Shown here: piece by piece, positions 49,586 to 60,850 of the stretch
Layout of the letters: each line of letters starts with the position of its first letter
How positions within the stretch are numbered: the first letter of the stretch is position 1
DNA from: Cristatella mucedo
Taxonomy: Eukaryota > Bryozoa > Phylactolaemata > Cristatellidae
Reading direction: 5' to 3'
Length of the DNA stretch: 64,000 bases
Assembly: GCA_009760855.2 (NCBI GenBank)
Contig: WPIO01000048.1
Coordinates: 2,613,501-2,677,500 of the forward strand
Translations under genes and position numbers: made by a program
The notes under the pieces: generated by a model
The model's database searches: none
What the model saw: only the letters and a program-made list of their open reading frames with translations
What the model was told of the DNA's origin: nothing

Positions 49586-51289
49586 TATATTTTTTTCTTT
49601 TCCCACCCACCCAGAGGCGGCACAGTCGATCGTACTTCAGCGGGGATACTGTCGTGCAGTCATCGGCGGCGCAGCTAAGATTTTGGCATTGGGGCTGGAA
49701 TTGAGACTGGAGAGACGCGAAGTGATGACTTTAATCCCTTCTCTTTGGAATCCGATCGAAAGAGCGCTCTTTAGCCCGCATCTGATTAATTGCCGCAGCG
49801 CATCGTAATTAGCGAAGAAATGCCTCGCTAAACCGGCTGAACGAATGTTCAATATCGTTTGCATATTTCAATACGCTGTCGTTCAAATGTTTCTACGAAA
49901 TAGTGCGCCATTTTGTATGCGCTTTCTCGTGCAAGAGAAGTGCAAAGGCATGGGTTACTACTTTAATCGACAGGGAATATACCGGAAATTGTCGACAGTG
50001 ATTTTTAATTTTGACTGCATGTTACAATGCATGTAGTTTTTTAAGTGTACTATAAAATTTTACGCCATTGCGCACGCTCGTTCTCATGCAACATCTGCAA
50101 CGGTCCGGGCCAATAACGCAATCCAATCTAACGAAAGAGACAGTCCACCAGTGTACGAGCTGTGTAAAGCTCAAATTAACTTCGATGGCACGTTACATTT
50201 CATAATCGCTCAAGTGTGACTCTTAAAACTTTGGCACATTGAACGAGCGCGTTCTCATGAAATGCCCTGCAATCGACAGCGATGGTCTGAACCAGTGGCC
50301 AAGCCAAGCCAGGGGGGCAGGAGGAGGTATCTGCCCCTCTACACGGGGGGGGGCAGCGACCTGTACCGCCGGCTATTCATACGCTCCCGACTGTCACAAA
50401 ACCACGAAATTGTGTCTTAATTCTACTCGTTGAGCAACCACTGGGTTCATTTCGAATAGACGCTGGGGTTGTGCGCTGCATTAATTTTTTTCGGCAATTG
50501 TGGGTCTAGCCCCGCCAACATTATATACTTGCGGATCTTGCCCTCTGCAAAAGGTTTTTCAGGTCTTGCCCCCAGATGAAAGTCCAGGCTCGGCCGCAGG
50601 TAAGACCCAATATTGAAATACATGGCAATCCACTTCAATTGACCAAAACTCGCCGGAAGTCGGCTGTGCAAAACTCGTATTTCAATTAATGCACACGCCC
50701 GTTCGTATGCAATAAAAAGTAATTGCTTGGCATGTCGTTTAAGGTAATGCGGTGCGATGCAATTTAGAGTAATGTAATCACTGTCTATAACTCCGCAAAG
50801 CAAGCCACGAGGACTTTGCATTTCACTGAAGAGTTTTCCGTAGCGCCTTCAAAACCTGAGTGGCTTTCAACGCATGCGGCAGTCAACAGACTTCAACTCT
50901 GGCAACTACTACAAGACAGTGAGAAGTATTGCTAAATCCGGATTGCAGTCGCGGAAGTGAGTGGCGCGGAAGTGGCAGCTCAGGACGGCTGGAACGGACG
51001 TGCCATAGCCGGCAGCTGGAGAAATTTCGTCGCTTTGTTGACAGCCGCGGCGTAAGAATTGCAGCAGTGAGATCCGAAGTCAGAGACCCCCAATCAAAGG
51101 TTCGGTCGCCAGAACTCTTAAGCGAAGGAAGTAAACAGCTGATTTATTGTCCGTAAAGACCTGGGGGCAAGGCAAGGCTGAAACTGAAACTGACAGCTCA
51201 ACAGGAGCACCTGTCGAAGGCTGAAGCTGCATCGGTCGCGCAGGCGGAGCAGGAGATCGGGGCTCGGGCCTTGTTGGACTGGACCCGTC
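49586..51289. other. No gene recognised
   Basis: Contains a poly-T/AT-rich part and a G-run (50345-50353). 50293-50600 has GGGGGGCAGGAGGAGGTATC and CTTGCCCCCAGATG-like ends that might belong to a degraded DNA element, but I cannot pair them convincingly. Confidence 0.45.
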
Positions 51290-52465
51290 TAATAATAGTA
51301 GTAATAACGCACTTTATAAAGCGCCCTCAGAGAACTTAATCTCTTTCTAGGCTCTTTACATTTGCTGCAAAGGGAAATGCGATTGAATGCTGAGTGGTAT
51401 CATGCTTGATAAACAACATGAATGGGAGTAGATCTGAGAGATAGGCTAGAGCCAAGAATGAAGTGACCGAAAAGTAAGCGACAAAACCTAGGAGTCGATC
51501 CGTTGCTTGACTGGTAGCCAGTGCAGGTCGGCGAGAAGTCGTATGATGTGGCAACTGCGACGCCCACGACAGACAAGCCTGGCTGCAGAGTTGTGCACCA
51601 GCTGTAAGTGCCTGATTGCATATGCTGGTAGGCCAGCAAGCAGTGAGTTACAGGAGTCAAGACGGAATGTCACAAATGCATGGACCAACTTAGATGTGGT
51701 ATCCTTATCTAAACAAGCCCGAATTTTAGCAATGTTATGTAGCTGAAAATAGGCAGACTTGATTTTGGAGCTGATGCGATCGTCTAACGAGAGGTCACTT
51801 TTGAACACGACACCTAGATTTCGAGCTGATTCAACTAGATATGTGCTGGCAGAGCCAATTTTGAGCATCAGCCTTTCCAATCTCTGAACCATATTGGGTT
51901 TGCCCATAACTAGTAAGTTAGTTTAATCATCGTTTAGTTTTAGAAAATTTGTTGCCATCCGTGTCCGGATGTCGTCAATACATGCAGCAAGTGAGTTGAA
52001 AGAATTCGAGGTGCTCGAAGGCTGGGAGGGATCAAGGCAAAGGTACAACTGAGTGTCATCTGCATAGAAGTGAAAGCCTAGATTGTGCTTGGCAATCACA
52101 TCGGCAAGAGGGAGAGTATAAACTTTGAAAAGAACCGGACCTAGCACGGAGCCCTGAGTTACCCCATATTTCAAGAGGTGCCTCGAATGATCTTCGTCCA
52201 TTCACGTCAATACTCTGGAGTCTCCCACTGAGACAGGACCCGAACCATTGCAGAGCAGTGCCAGTGATGCCCAGGCGAGATGAGAGGCGCTCTAGAAGAA
52301 CTTTGTCATCAATAGTATCAAAAGCTGCCGAAAGATCGAGCAAAACAAGCGGAGACACTCTACCTATGTCAGCATTCCTATGTAGGTCGTTGTACACCTG
52401 AAGCAATGCTGACTGTGGAGTGATTAGCTCCAAGGCCAGACTGGAACTTATTAGCAAGGTTAAAG
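51290..52465 (-). mobile_element. LINE-A with RT core, internal deletion
   Basis: The reversed 3' end (GCGCCCTCAGAGAACTTAAT) at 51320-51340 runs to 51424, where roughly 300 bp of 3' UTR/terminal ORF is missing compared with the copy at 45525. It then continues through the C-terminal region (VQ-HNSAARLVCRGRRSCHII; VESARNLGVVFKSDLSLDDR) to the RT core. RT motifs seen on the - strand: [34 protein letters not shown] and FHFYADDTQLYL (YADD catalytic box). Frameshifts split it. Confidence 0.88.
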
Positions 52466-53526
52466 GTGAGACGTCTCGTGGACGCCATTTAAAATACGAC
52501 GCGCCCCTGAAAGCAAATTCTTCTCGCTGAACCTTAATTAAACCTTGAACCTCTCCTTGAGCTATAATTCATTCCTGACCGCGAGCTTCCACTCGCCATG
52601 CGCCATGCCTCATAGCCATCGCGGGGAAGGCTTTCGATCATTGACACAATATGATCCGCCCACCATCCGTCCATCTAGCGACACCTACCTCGAATCGGAG
52701 CATCGATGCTGCGCCGCCCGAAAAGCCATCGGCTCGTAGTCTCTCCAAGGCCGGCAGCCACGGCGTCCGCGGAGACCATCAGAGAGAGAGACTATCTGGC
52801 TAACGATGGGGGGTGGGTGGGTGGGGGTGAGTGTGAATGGAGCTAAACGGAAGCCTTCAGCCAAACCCAAGCCGGTTGGTCTTCATTGCTCTCTTCCTAC
52901 GTCCTGGTGCTTGAAATCGGTTCGCTTCGGATTTTTCAAATACCCCTTCTCCGTATCTCAGAGACTATTATTCATTTGATGAATGTCCTGAATGGACTGA
53001 CTTCGAGCCGAATGTCGCAATTCGGTCGAAGCATTTTCTCTCATCGCTCTCATTTGTGTGCCTCCTCGCAAAAAAGGTAACGCTATCTGTCAAACATTCT
53101 CCCACGACAGTTCGCTGTCACCAGACTAAGCAGCTGGTTAGTTCCACACAGGATATAGAGCTAATCACTAAACAAATGAGCACTACTAAAAATCTACGAT
53201 GATCTTCTCAGAAATGTCGGCTTAAATGGACGGGTCCTGTTGGTGAGTTCGGGGCTTTCAACCGATCGAGGATGAAATCTCGGAGAGAGATGCTTATAAT
53301 CAAGGGGTGCCATGAGGGCATTGGTAGCGGCATTTCAAAATGCACAGATAGCTTAGTTACACGTGATCAGTAGGATGCTTCTATTGGAGCATGTCTTCAC
53401 CAAAATATGGGCAAAAATGACCCCAATTCATTTGTATAGCACTATCTTATACAAGAAATGTGTGGCAACAGATTGCGTGCGACCCTACCTTTTTGTATTG
53501 ATTATATATATGTATATATGTATGCA

Positions 53527-53566
<40 letters not shown>

Positions 53567-53697
53567 ATTATATATGCTTATGTGTGTATGTAAAGTACGT
53601 ACTCTTCTAACACAAAAACTATTTGCACCTTGGTCAAGATACAAGCCTCCTCAAGTATTTCAGCGTTTTATGGACTGCTCGACCGCCAACATTTTAT
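52466..53697. other. No gene recognised; contains a (TA)n run
   Basis: A (TA)n microsatellite lies at 53528-53567. A GGGTGG-type purine run lies at about 52810-52830. No conserved frame was recognised. Confidence 0.5.
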
Positions 53698-53858
53698 TAA
53701 TATACAATTCATTAGTATAGCGCCCTAAGAGAACTTTTTATTCAACTAACTTTTTATTCAGGTGCTTCACATATGCCTCGGGGCTCGAGCCCACGACCTC
53801 AGCCAGACTTTGGTCGGGGCGAGCACCTTAACCACCGGACCAAACCAGCTCGGCATTA
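53698..53858 (-). mobile_element. SINE1 copy
   Basis: Reverse copy: AGTATAGCGCCCTAAGAGAA, then TTCAGGTGCTTCACATATGC, GGGGCTCGAGCCCACGACCT and CACCTTAACCACCGGACCAA. A 13-bp block (CAACTAACTTTTT) looks locally duplicated in the tail. Confidence 0.85.
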
Positions 53859-54752
53859 AAACATAGAATTCATGAGAGATAGCTACAGTACTGACTAATC
53901 GTGCAAGCTACCGCCTTATTTTTCTGACAAGATACAAAAACATGCGAAATATGCCTGCTTTGCAATATCTAGAGCTATTTATGCCTTTCATGGTAGTCGC
54001 CATTTTTTAAGAATGTTATTTTGTAACATTATCTGAGCGCTGTGAAGTGAGACTTACTGGAAGCACTAAGTTTCTACCGCTCTTAAAATTTATTTCAACA
54101 ATCGTTTCGGCCACTTTCTTAGTAATCTTCAACGGCTTGAGAGATGCTACTTTATGCATGCGAAGCCATTCGCCTGACATGGCTCGAGACAATCCAAGAA
54201 ATTAATGTTACAGTAGACAAGAAAAATCCTCTAACAGCGTTACTGATAAATAAGTCCGCCAAATGCATCCACTAAATTAAACTATCTTCTCTGTTGGAAA
54301 ATTTTACTACATCCAGCTCATCTGGTTTTGGGATCTCCTAAGTTTTTCATGATTTCAAGCCAAACGCAGTTTCATTTATTTCTATCTCTCCTTTTCCCAT
54401 TAGGAAACGTGGTTGACTGGCATTTTCTTTTAACTGCACTTTGACTTTTTGCAATGTCAAACCAGGTCAGGCCTACGCGTGCAAGCATGCAAAACTGGAT
54501 GTCTCGACCATTCCTGAAGTAGCGCCCGAAATAATCGGTGAGATACGGTTTTCGAGGGAGGAATACTTCGCATATCCAGGAATGTTTATCTGGCGGTGTA
54601 CAGTTGGTGCTGCTAAAAATATCCTTTGAAAACCACAATTTTTCCGAACTCAAGTGAAACCAACAAACAGGGTAGTTTTGTGTTTCACGACTACTGGGCT
54701 AACCAAGATGGCACCACGCACAATTTGCAGCAATCATTGCTTTCTTACATTA

Positions 54753-54895
54753 ATATATATAATTTACTTGTATAGTGCCCTAAGAGAACCTAATTTCTAT
54801 TCAGGCGCTCTACGTGTGCCACGGAGCTCGAGCGCACGGCTTCAGCCAGACCTTGGTCGGGCGAGCACCTTAACCACTTGGCCAAACCATTACCT
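54753..54895 (-). mobile_element. SINE1 copy
   Basis: Reverse copy: TATAGTGCCCTAAGAGAACC, then ATTCAGGCGCTCTACGTGTG, GGAGCTCGAGCGCACGGCTT and GCACCTTAACCACTTGGCCA. Confidence 0.85.
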
Positions 54896-54954
54896 CTTGG
54901 AAGTGTTTTATTGCAGTGATTTTTAAAAACGTGATAATGCTTGGGATTTTTGTT

Positions 54955-55105
54955 GACTCCTATGGATAAGGTGCTCGCCAAAACGTCCCAGGTCGTACGT
55001 TTAAGTCCTGCAGCGGGCGATCCTTCATTACCCACTGCAATCGGTAGTGATAGCCGTTAAGGCGCTCTTGACGCCATAACAATGAGGCTGGTAAATCCGC
55101 TAACC
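54955..55105 (+). mobile_element. SINE2 copy
   Basis: GGATAAGGTGCTCGCCAAAA, CCAGGTCGTACGTTTAAGTC, then GCGATCCTTCATTACCCACT, GTGATAGCCGTTAAGGCGCT and the tail GGTAAATCCGCTAACC. Confidence 0.83.
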
Positions 55106-55147
55106 TGTTCTCTAGTTGCACCCAGTTTTTATGCTGTCTGTGATATT

Positions 55148-55149
<2 letters not shown>

Positions 55150-55196
<47 letters not shown>
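55150..55196 (+). repeat. (TA)n microsatellite
   Basis: About 23 AT units, followed by a GGC/GGT-rich stretch (55200-55270) that gives chance frames on both strands. Confidence 0.97.
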
Positions 55197-55199
<3 letters not shown>

Positions 55200-55379
55200 A
55201 CTAGGGCGGCGGCGGTGAGGTTTGGACGGGCGGTAGCGGTGCCGATGTCGGGAGGGGCGGCGGCGGCGTCGGCAGAAGATACCGCTAAGGTGATGACCTT
55301 CAGTTTGCTGCTTTGTAGTACTTGAGCTCGTAAACAAGACGAGGTAACCGTCGGTTGACTCGACAGCCTAAATTATAGG

Positions 55380-55512
55380 GCGGTAGCTGAGCCTTGGCGG
55401 TTATCGTACGCTTGTAGCATGCTCAAAGGACTGCCTGCTGCAGGGCTTGAACCTACGACCCGCGTCGTGAAGTGCCAGCATGGTAACCCTGGACTAAGAC
55501 CCAAAGCTGGCT
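55380..55512 (-). mobile_element. SINE2 copy, diverged
   Basis: GCGGTTATCGTACGCTTGTA, then TGCTGCAGGGCTTGAACCTA, CGACCCGCGTCGTGAAG and GGTAACCCTGGACTAAGACC: the reversed tRNA-like head and part of the body. Confidence 0.65.
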
Positions 55513-55599
55513 ATCGATGGCATCCATGTTGGATCTAAATGGCCCTTCACACTTGTGGATTTTTTAAGACGGGTGTTTTGCGTAAAATATATAATTCAT

Positions 55600-55735
55600 T
55601 TGCTCGCCCTTCTCGACCGAGGTCGTAGGTTCGAATCCTGCAGTGGGAGATCATTTATTGCCACCTGCAAGAGATGGTGATAGCCGTTAAGGCCTTTCTG
55701 CCGCTATAAAAACGAGGCTGGTAAATCAGCTAACA
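55600..55735 (+). mobile_element. SINE2 copy
   Basis: GCTCGCCCTTCTCGACCGAG, GTCGTAGGTTCGAATCCTGC, AGATCATTTATTGCCACCTG, GGTGATAGCCGTTAAGGCCT and GGCTGGTAAATCAGCTAACA. The cleanest B-box of the family in this window. Confidence 0.87.
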
Positions 55736-55739
55736 CTTT

Positions 55740-55856
55740 TTTGTGCCCTGAGATAAACTAATCTCTAATCAGGCGCTTCACATTAGTCACAGGGCTCGAG
55801 CCCACGACCTCGGTCGTCAAAGGCAAGCACTTTAACTCCTCCGACACACCATGTCG
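55740..55856 (-). mobile_element. SINE1 copy
   Basis: Reverse copy: CCCTGAGATAAACTAATCTC, TCAGGCGCTTCACATTAGTC, GGGCTCGAGCCCACGACCTC and AGCACTTTAACTCCTCCGAC. It directly abuts the SINE2 tail on its left. Confidence 0.8.
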
Positions 55857-56509
55857 AAGTCAGTGGCATGCAAAAAAAACTATGCTGAACATTTTTACTC
55901 GACTAGTTTATAAGTGCTGTCGAGTGAATGTGCGATTGCAAGTTGCATCTATTTTATTAATATCAAATAATTAAGAGATTAGCTGCTTCCGCGACAGCAA
56001 GCGACGCTCTTTCCTAGCACAGAAGCCGACTTCCCATAATCGAAAGTGGTAATTCAAGTCCCCTTTAAACCATAAATTAAACAACATGCATCTTTCCATT
56101 AAGCCTAGCAAAACCGTGAATCTTCATGAAGTGCATTTATTGTGCTAATTAAAAAACGGTTTACTCAAGTTAAAAGTCTGCAATTAGCTGCTACTGTTTT
56201 CAGTTTTAAATTTTTCATTTTCCTCTTCGCTTGGTCGGCGTATTAACTGTTGCTCCGAATGAGGTTTCTCGCGCTAGGCTAAGGGCACTGGCGATAAGCT
56301 TTCGGAAACCAAGAGGCCAAAATAACGTAGAGAAAGGCTTATGTAAGAGCCGAACACTTTATGTGCGGCGGCAGAACCTTCGCAGCTTTCAACCTGTTCG
56401 CGCAGGGCCATTTACGAATTGCCCACTACTCCAAGACGTGGCTCCAAGACATGGGTCGTGAAGTTCTTGCAGCTAAATTCCGTTTAAAACCAGATCGCAA
56501 AGTAAAGAT

Positions 56510-56662
56510 CGGCTGATTCAGCAGCCTCATTCATATAGCAGCGAAAGAGCTTTTACGAGCTGCTACCACTCTGCACGCAGCTGGAAAGAGAGGATCGACC
56601 GCTCGATAGGACTTGAATCCACGACGCCGGCAGAGCAGTGAGGGCACCCGGGTCAACCCCCC
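56510..56662 (-). mobile_element. SINE2 copy, diverged
   Basis: GGCTGATTCAGCAGCCTCAT, ATATAGCAGCGAAAGAGCTT, then GATAGGACTTGAATCCACGA: reversed tail, body and B-box. Confidence 0.7.
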
Positions 56663-57249
56663 TGGGTTAATATTGTCAACACTTTGGAAAAAAAGTTATG
56701 TATGGGTCTGAGTCACACCACAGAACTGCCATTTGGTGTCATCCTGCCATCATGTCCTCAATTCTGACGGCACACTCAGCACCACACAATCTTCGGTGGC
56801 AAACTGTCGGCTTTCCGACAGAGCAGCACAGAGGTAGGTGAGCTCAAGAGTATGCTGTAACAACAGATTGCCTGCCACGTTGATGCATGTAGCCCAAACA
56901 AGACCGAACAGCACTAACTCGGTGGATAGACTTATTTCTGGCGCTGCACTAACCGAACGCCTGGCACAGACAATCAACCACGACGACGGCTCAAAGAAGG
57001 AAAGCTCGAGTGCATTGCATATTTCGGTTACGTTCATTAAAGCATCACGACACGGCACTCACATAAAATAGAATCTCAGACAGATCGAGACAGAGATTTG
57101 TTTAAACATTCTAACAACGGAGCGATGCATCATCAGCCTGTCAGCGACCGGGCTATGCAAGCTGAAGCAAGCACTGAGGAAGGAGTTGGGGCGACCACCA
57201 ACAAGTGCAGACTGTTTGCAAGGTGGACCGAGAGTCTTGCTTTGCACTA
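56663..57249. other. Possible coding segment, unrecognised
   Basis: A reverse frame of 102 codons (57058-56750) and an antisense forward frame of 77 codons (56838-57071) overlap here. The reverse frame has a hydrophobic stretch (LVLFGLVWATCINVAGNLLL) and a possible acceptor (TGTTGTTACAG) inside. I recognise no family, and one or both frames may be chance. Confidence 0.25.
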
Positions 57250-57434
57250 GTAAAGCTCCGGCTGCTGTATGCGCATTTCATTGGCATCATTCTGAGCAAA
57301 TTTCTTCAGCAGCTGCATGATATCACTCTCAAACTCTTTCGGAGTTTCAGCCATTCCTATACAAATGAAAAAAAACAGTTAGAAGTATTACTTACCGTTT
57401 TGATGCCACATCTCAACTGAGCCGGCCATTATAT
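57250..57434 (-). CDS. Hypothetical two-exon start of a minus-strand gene (or small protein)
   Basis: Minus strand: ATG at 57434 begins MAGSVEMWHQN, with a good donor (CAAAACG|GTAAGT at about 57400-57395). After a short intron, a T-rich tract and acceptor (TGTATAG|GAATGG at 57354), the frame continues (G)MAETPKEFESDIMQLLKKFA and QNDANEMRIQQPELY to a TAG at 57249-57247. Codon phases match (G+GA). The peptide is 47 residues, amphipathic and acidic/basic mixed. I do not recognise it. The stop may be real, giving a microprotein, or the exon may splice on through a weak site (CTTTACTA|GTGCAA). Confidence 0.35.
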
Positions 57435-58483
57435 ATTTATGCGATGCATGAATGGAAGAGAAGGTCAACTGTATGGAGCCTACCTAACCTGACACCCCAG
57501 TACCTCAACACCATCAAAGGCTGACTCGGAACAGTGCAGTTCCGATTGTAACACATTGCGGGGATGCTATATTAAGTCCTGAGGTATCATAGGAAATTAC
57601 ATTGCATCATCGATAAGGTTTTGAGATCTTGACAGTGTAACAGCTTTTACTTTTGACAGAAAATCTTGCTCGCCACCCTACGAACTGCCAACTGCAGCGT
57701 CTTAAAAAGTCCTTTTTGTAAATACCTAATGCCCAGTGGCCTATTTATAAGGCATATATAAGCAGAAGTATATAACACAGGTGCATTACTAAAAGTATTT
57801 GCCCAAATATTGACTCATAAGAAGTCATGATGTTAAGTATTTATTTATTAGAAACTTCTTATGCACTTCTTTGAAAAATAAATACTTTAACCGAATTTAG
57901 CCTTCGCCGAACCTGAATGCAGCTGCAGCAATGATCAGCTAAACAGATTTTTACTTGGTTAAAGCTGGAAGCTACAAGAAAATAATAACTACTTTATAAA
58001 TTAACACTTTATAACTTAATAGAGGTCACTCACATTTCCAACTTTGCCTCACAGAAAACAATTCCAGTCTGTGCACACAAAAGAAAACTGTGGTTAGGGA
58101 GTAATGCACTGATGGGAGTGGCTCCCTTCATAGCCCCTTCAGCTGAGCTCCCGTGAGGCTGAAGTGCCTGCTCGCCCACCTCTAGTGATGGTTCGCCTAG
58201 GAAAGGCATAAAGCAAGCAAAACTTGCTGCAGATACATTCGCACGTGACAAGTCTTTCACCAAGTGCTGACCCTACTCTTTCATCTGCTCACAGCTTGTC
58301 TTGCTAAAACAAAAGAAAGGCATTCAATCAGCTAGCAACGCTCTACTTTGGCCTGTAATCGAGAAACACAATGGGAATGGTTGATTCCTAATCAGGCTCA
58401 GTGAGTTTTTGTGACTCGGATAAAAAAATAGCAAAATTAATCAGTAGAGGTTAGCTACCTTAAAAGCCCCATTTCTAACAATA
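57435..58483. other. No gene recognised; interleaved inverted repeats
   Basis: AT-rich. Two pairs of perfect inverted repeats interleave at 57816-57887. A reverse frame at 58030-58263 has a possible short exon (35 bp, 58068-58034) with AG/GT edges, but no family could be recognised. Confidence 0.4.
57816..57887. repeat. Two interlocked inverted repeats (pseudoknot order)
   Basis: CATAAGAAGT (57816-57825) pairs with ACTTCTTATG (57854-57863), and AAGTATTTATTT (57835-57846) pairs with AAATAAATACTT (57876-57887). The order A-B-A'-B' is that of an H-type pseudoknot. AT-rich composition makes chance pairing easier. Confidence 0.8.
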
Positions 58484-60176
58484 ATAATAATACATTTGAT
58501 AAAGCACCCTAAGAGAACTCAATCTCTTTCTAGGCGTTCTACATTAGCTGCAAAGGAAACACGATCGAATGGTGAGTGGTACCGTGCTTGATAAACAACA
58601 TGAATAACATGGTTAGGGGTGACATGCACAGGGTCAGCATGCAAGTGTGGTTAGTGGCAGCATTCAACAGTGTCAGCAAGCATAAGTACATAAAGGACGA
58701 ATCACAGGAACCCACTAAATGTTGTCATAAATAGGTATTTAAATTTTCTTCTAAATGTAATCAAGTCAGGATATGTCGTGAGTCAGGTCGGAGGGGGTGA
58801 GTTCAAGGCTTTAGGAGCATACGAACTAAATGCATGGTCTCCAAAGGATTTGAGGTTTGTACGAGGTATTGGTAAACAGTTAATCTGATATGTAGGATGG
58901 GGCCAAAGAATGGAGGGACCTAAACGTGAGCGACAGAACCATGAAGTCGATGTGTTGATTGACTGGTAGCCAGTGCAGGTCGGCGAGGAACTGGTGTGGT
59001 GTGGCAACTGCGATGCTCACGACAGACAAGCCTAGCTGCGGAGTTTTGCACCAGCTGTAAGCGCCTGATTGCACATGCTGGTAGGCCAGCAAGCAGTAAG
59101 TTACAGGAGTCAAGAAGGGATGTCACAAATGCATGGGCCAACTTAGATGTGGTATCCTTATCTAAACAAGCCCGAATTTTAGCAATATTTTGAAGCTGAA
59201 AGTAGGCAGACTTGACTGTGGAATTGGTGTGGTCGTCTAACGAAGGGTCACTTTAGAACATGACACCTAGATTTCATGCAGATTGAACAGGAGATGTGCT
59301 GGCAGATCGGATTTTGAGCGTCAACCTTTCCAATTTCTGAATCACACTAGGTTTGTCTTTAACTAGTAAGTTAGTTTTATCATTGTTTAATTTAAGAAAA
59401 TTTGCTGCCATCTATGTGCGGATGTTATCAAAACATGCTGCAAGGGAGTTGAGAGAATTCGAAGTGCACGAAGGTTGGAAGGGATCAAAGCAAAGGTACA
59501 ACTGAGTGTCATCCACATAGATGTGAAGCCTAGATTGTTATTGGCAATCACATCGGCAAGAGGGAGAGTATAAACTGTGAAAAGAACCGGACCTAGCACG
59601 GAGCCCTGAGGTACCCCATATTTTAAGAGGTACCTCGGATGATCTGTGTCCATTTACATCAATACTCTAGAGTCTCCCACTGAGATAGGACCTGAACCGC
59701 TGCAGAGCAGTGCCAGTGATGCCCAGGCGAGATGAGAGGCGCTCTAGAAGAACTTGGTGATCGATAGTATCAAAAGCTGCCGAAAGATCGAGCAAAACAA
59801 GCAGAGACACTCTACCTATGTCTGCATTCCTATGTAGGTCGTTTTACACCCGAAGCAATCCTGACTTTGTGAAGTGATTAGCTCTAAAACCAGACTGGAA
59901 CTTACTAGCAAGGTTTGAAGTTTCAACATATGAGTTCAGCTGGTCTGCCATGACTCGTTTTAGTGTCTTCGATAAGAATGGTAGAAGGGAGACTGGGCGG
60001 TAGTTGCTCAAGTTCTCTTGGTCTACTGTCTGAGTAGTGGCCTGACAAAAGCTTTTTTGAAAGGTGCTGGGACATGACCAGAGGCTAATGACATATTAAT
60101 GATGTTAGCTATGCATGGCAGCAGCAGATCAATGCAACGTAGGAGCCGGACAGCGGGAATGGGGTCCAAAGGACTT
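58484..60176 (-). mobile_element. LINE-A, longest copy (RT palm to 3' end), broken
   Basis: About 1.7 kb. (AAT)n at 58481-58490, then the reversed 3' end, 3' UTR, and the RT ORF in several frames. The minus frames show, from 5': the pre-RT region (DPLDSIPAVRLLRCIDLLLP, ASGHVPAPFKKAF near 60170-60030), motif [15 protein letters not shown] with [15 protein letters not shown], and the C-terminal SLLDSCNLLLAGLPACAIRR and QNSAARLVCREHRSCHTTPV. Motif C has lost its YADD frame ([10 protein letters not shown]). Inactive. Confidence 0.88.
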
Positions 60177-60177
60177 A

Positions 60178-60312
60178 TATGGTGGCAGAATTGCCGTAGC
60201 AGCTATTGCTCCAGCCTGAAGGGAAAAATGAAGAATTTTCTGCAGCTAGACCCGAATTCACAACCTGGATTATGAAGTGCAAACACGTTGCACCTAGACT
60301 AAGTCCCAGCGC
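60178..60312 (-). mobile_element. SINE2 copy, next to or inside the LINE-A 5' break
   Basis: GGTGGCAGAATTGCCGTAGC, CTAGACCCGAATTCACAACC, GGATTATGAAGTGCAAAC, CACCTAGACTAAGTCCCAGC: the reversed SINE2 body and head, diverged. It begins within two bases of the point where LINE-A similarity ends. Confidence 0.6.
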
Positions 60313-60721
60313 ATGACGATCTTGTGGCTCTATTTTTAAGCTAGGAGCTCGATACAAACCCAGAGAAGAGGGTTCAGTGATTTTTCTAGCAAGCAAATCA
60401 TCTGCTGCCAAAACAAGTGATGGGTGCAGATTATTTTAGTGTTAGCCTCCGACGCCTTTTCGGTGCAGAAAAGAATTTACCTTTATGTCTCCCTGCAACT
60501 GGAAGACGCGCCGCCATATACTCAAAATGTGCTAACGACCGTTTTAGCAAAGTGGTCCTTGACTCTAGGTGTTTCTTAACAGAAAAGTTCCCTACTCTTC
60601 CTCTAGTTATTTTAATATACAACTAACTGACTCAGGAGGATAGATTCTCACTTGGCCAAATTATGCATGCACACTCTGGCATAGCAACAACGACTGAATA
60701 AGGACAATAAGTAATATGAAG

Positions 60722-60850
60722 TAAAGATCGGCCAATTCAGTAGCTTCATGGCAGCAGAAATGCAGCCTGCAGCAGCAGCAGCTATATACGATTGCACACT
60801 AGACGAGGACTAGAAAAGATGCAAGCATACACCAGGGCTAAGTACCCCTC
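60722..60850 (-). mobile_element. SINE2 remnant
   Basis: AAAGATCGGCCAATTCAGTA, GCTTCATGGCAGCAGAAATG, then CACACTAGACGAGGACTAGA, AAGCATACACCAGGGCTAAG: order and spacing agree with reversed SINE2 but with much divergence. Confidence 0.5.

Noticed and set aside
50293-50600. Possible DNA transposon with G/C-rich ends
   Set aside because: The two ends (GGGGGGCAGGAGG and CTTGCCCCCAG) match over too few bases to be called terminal repeats.
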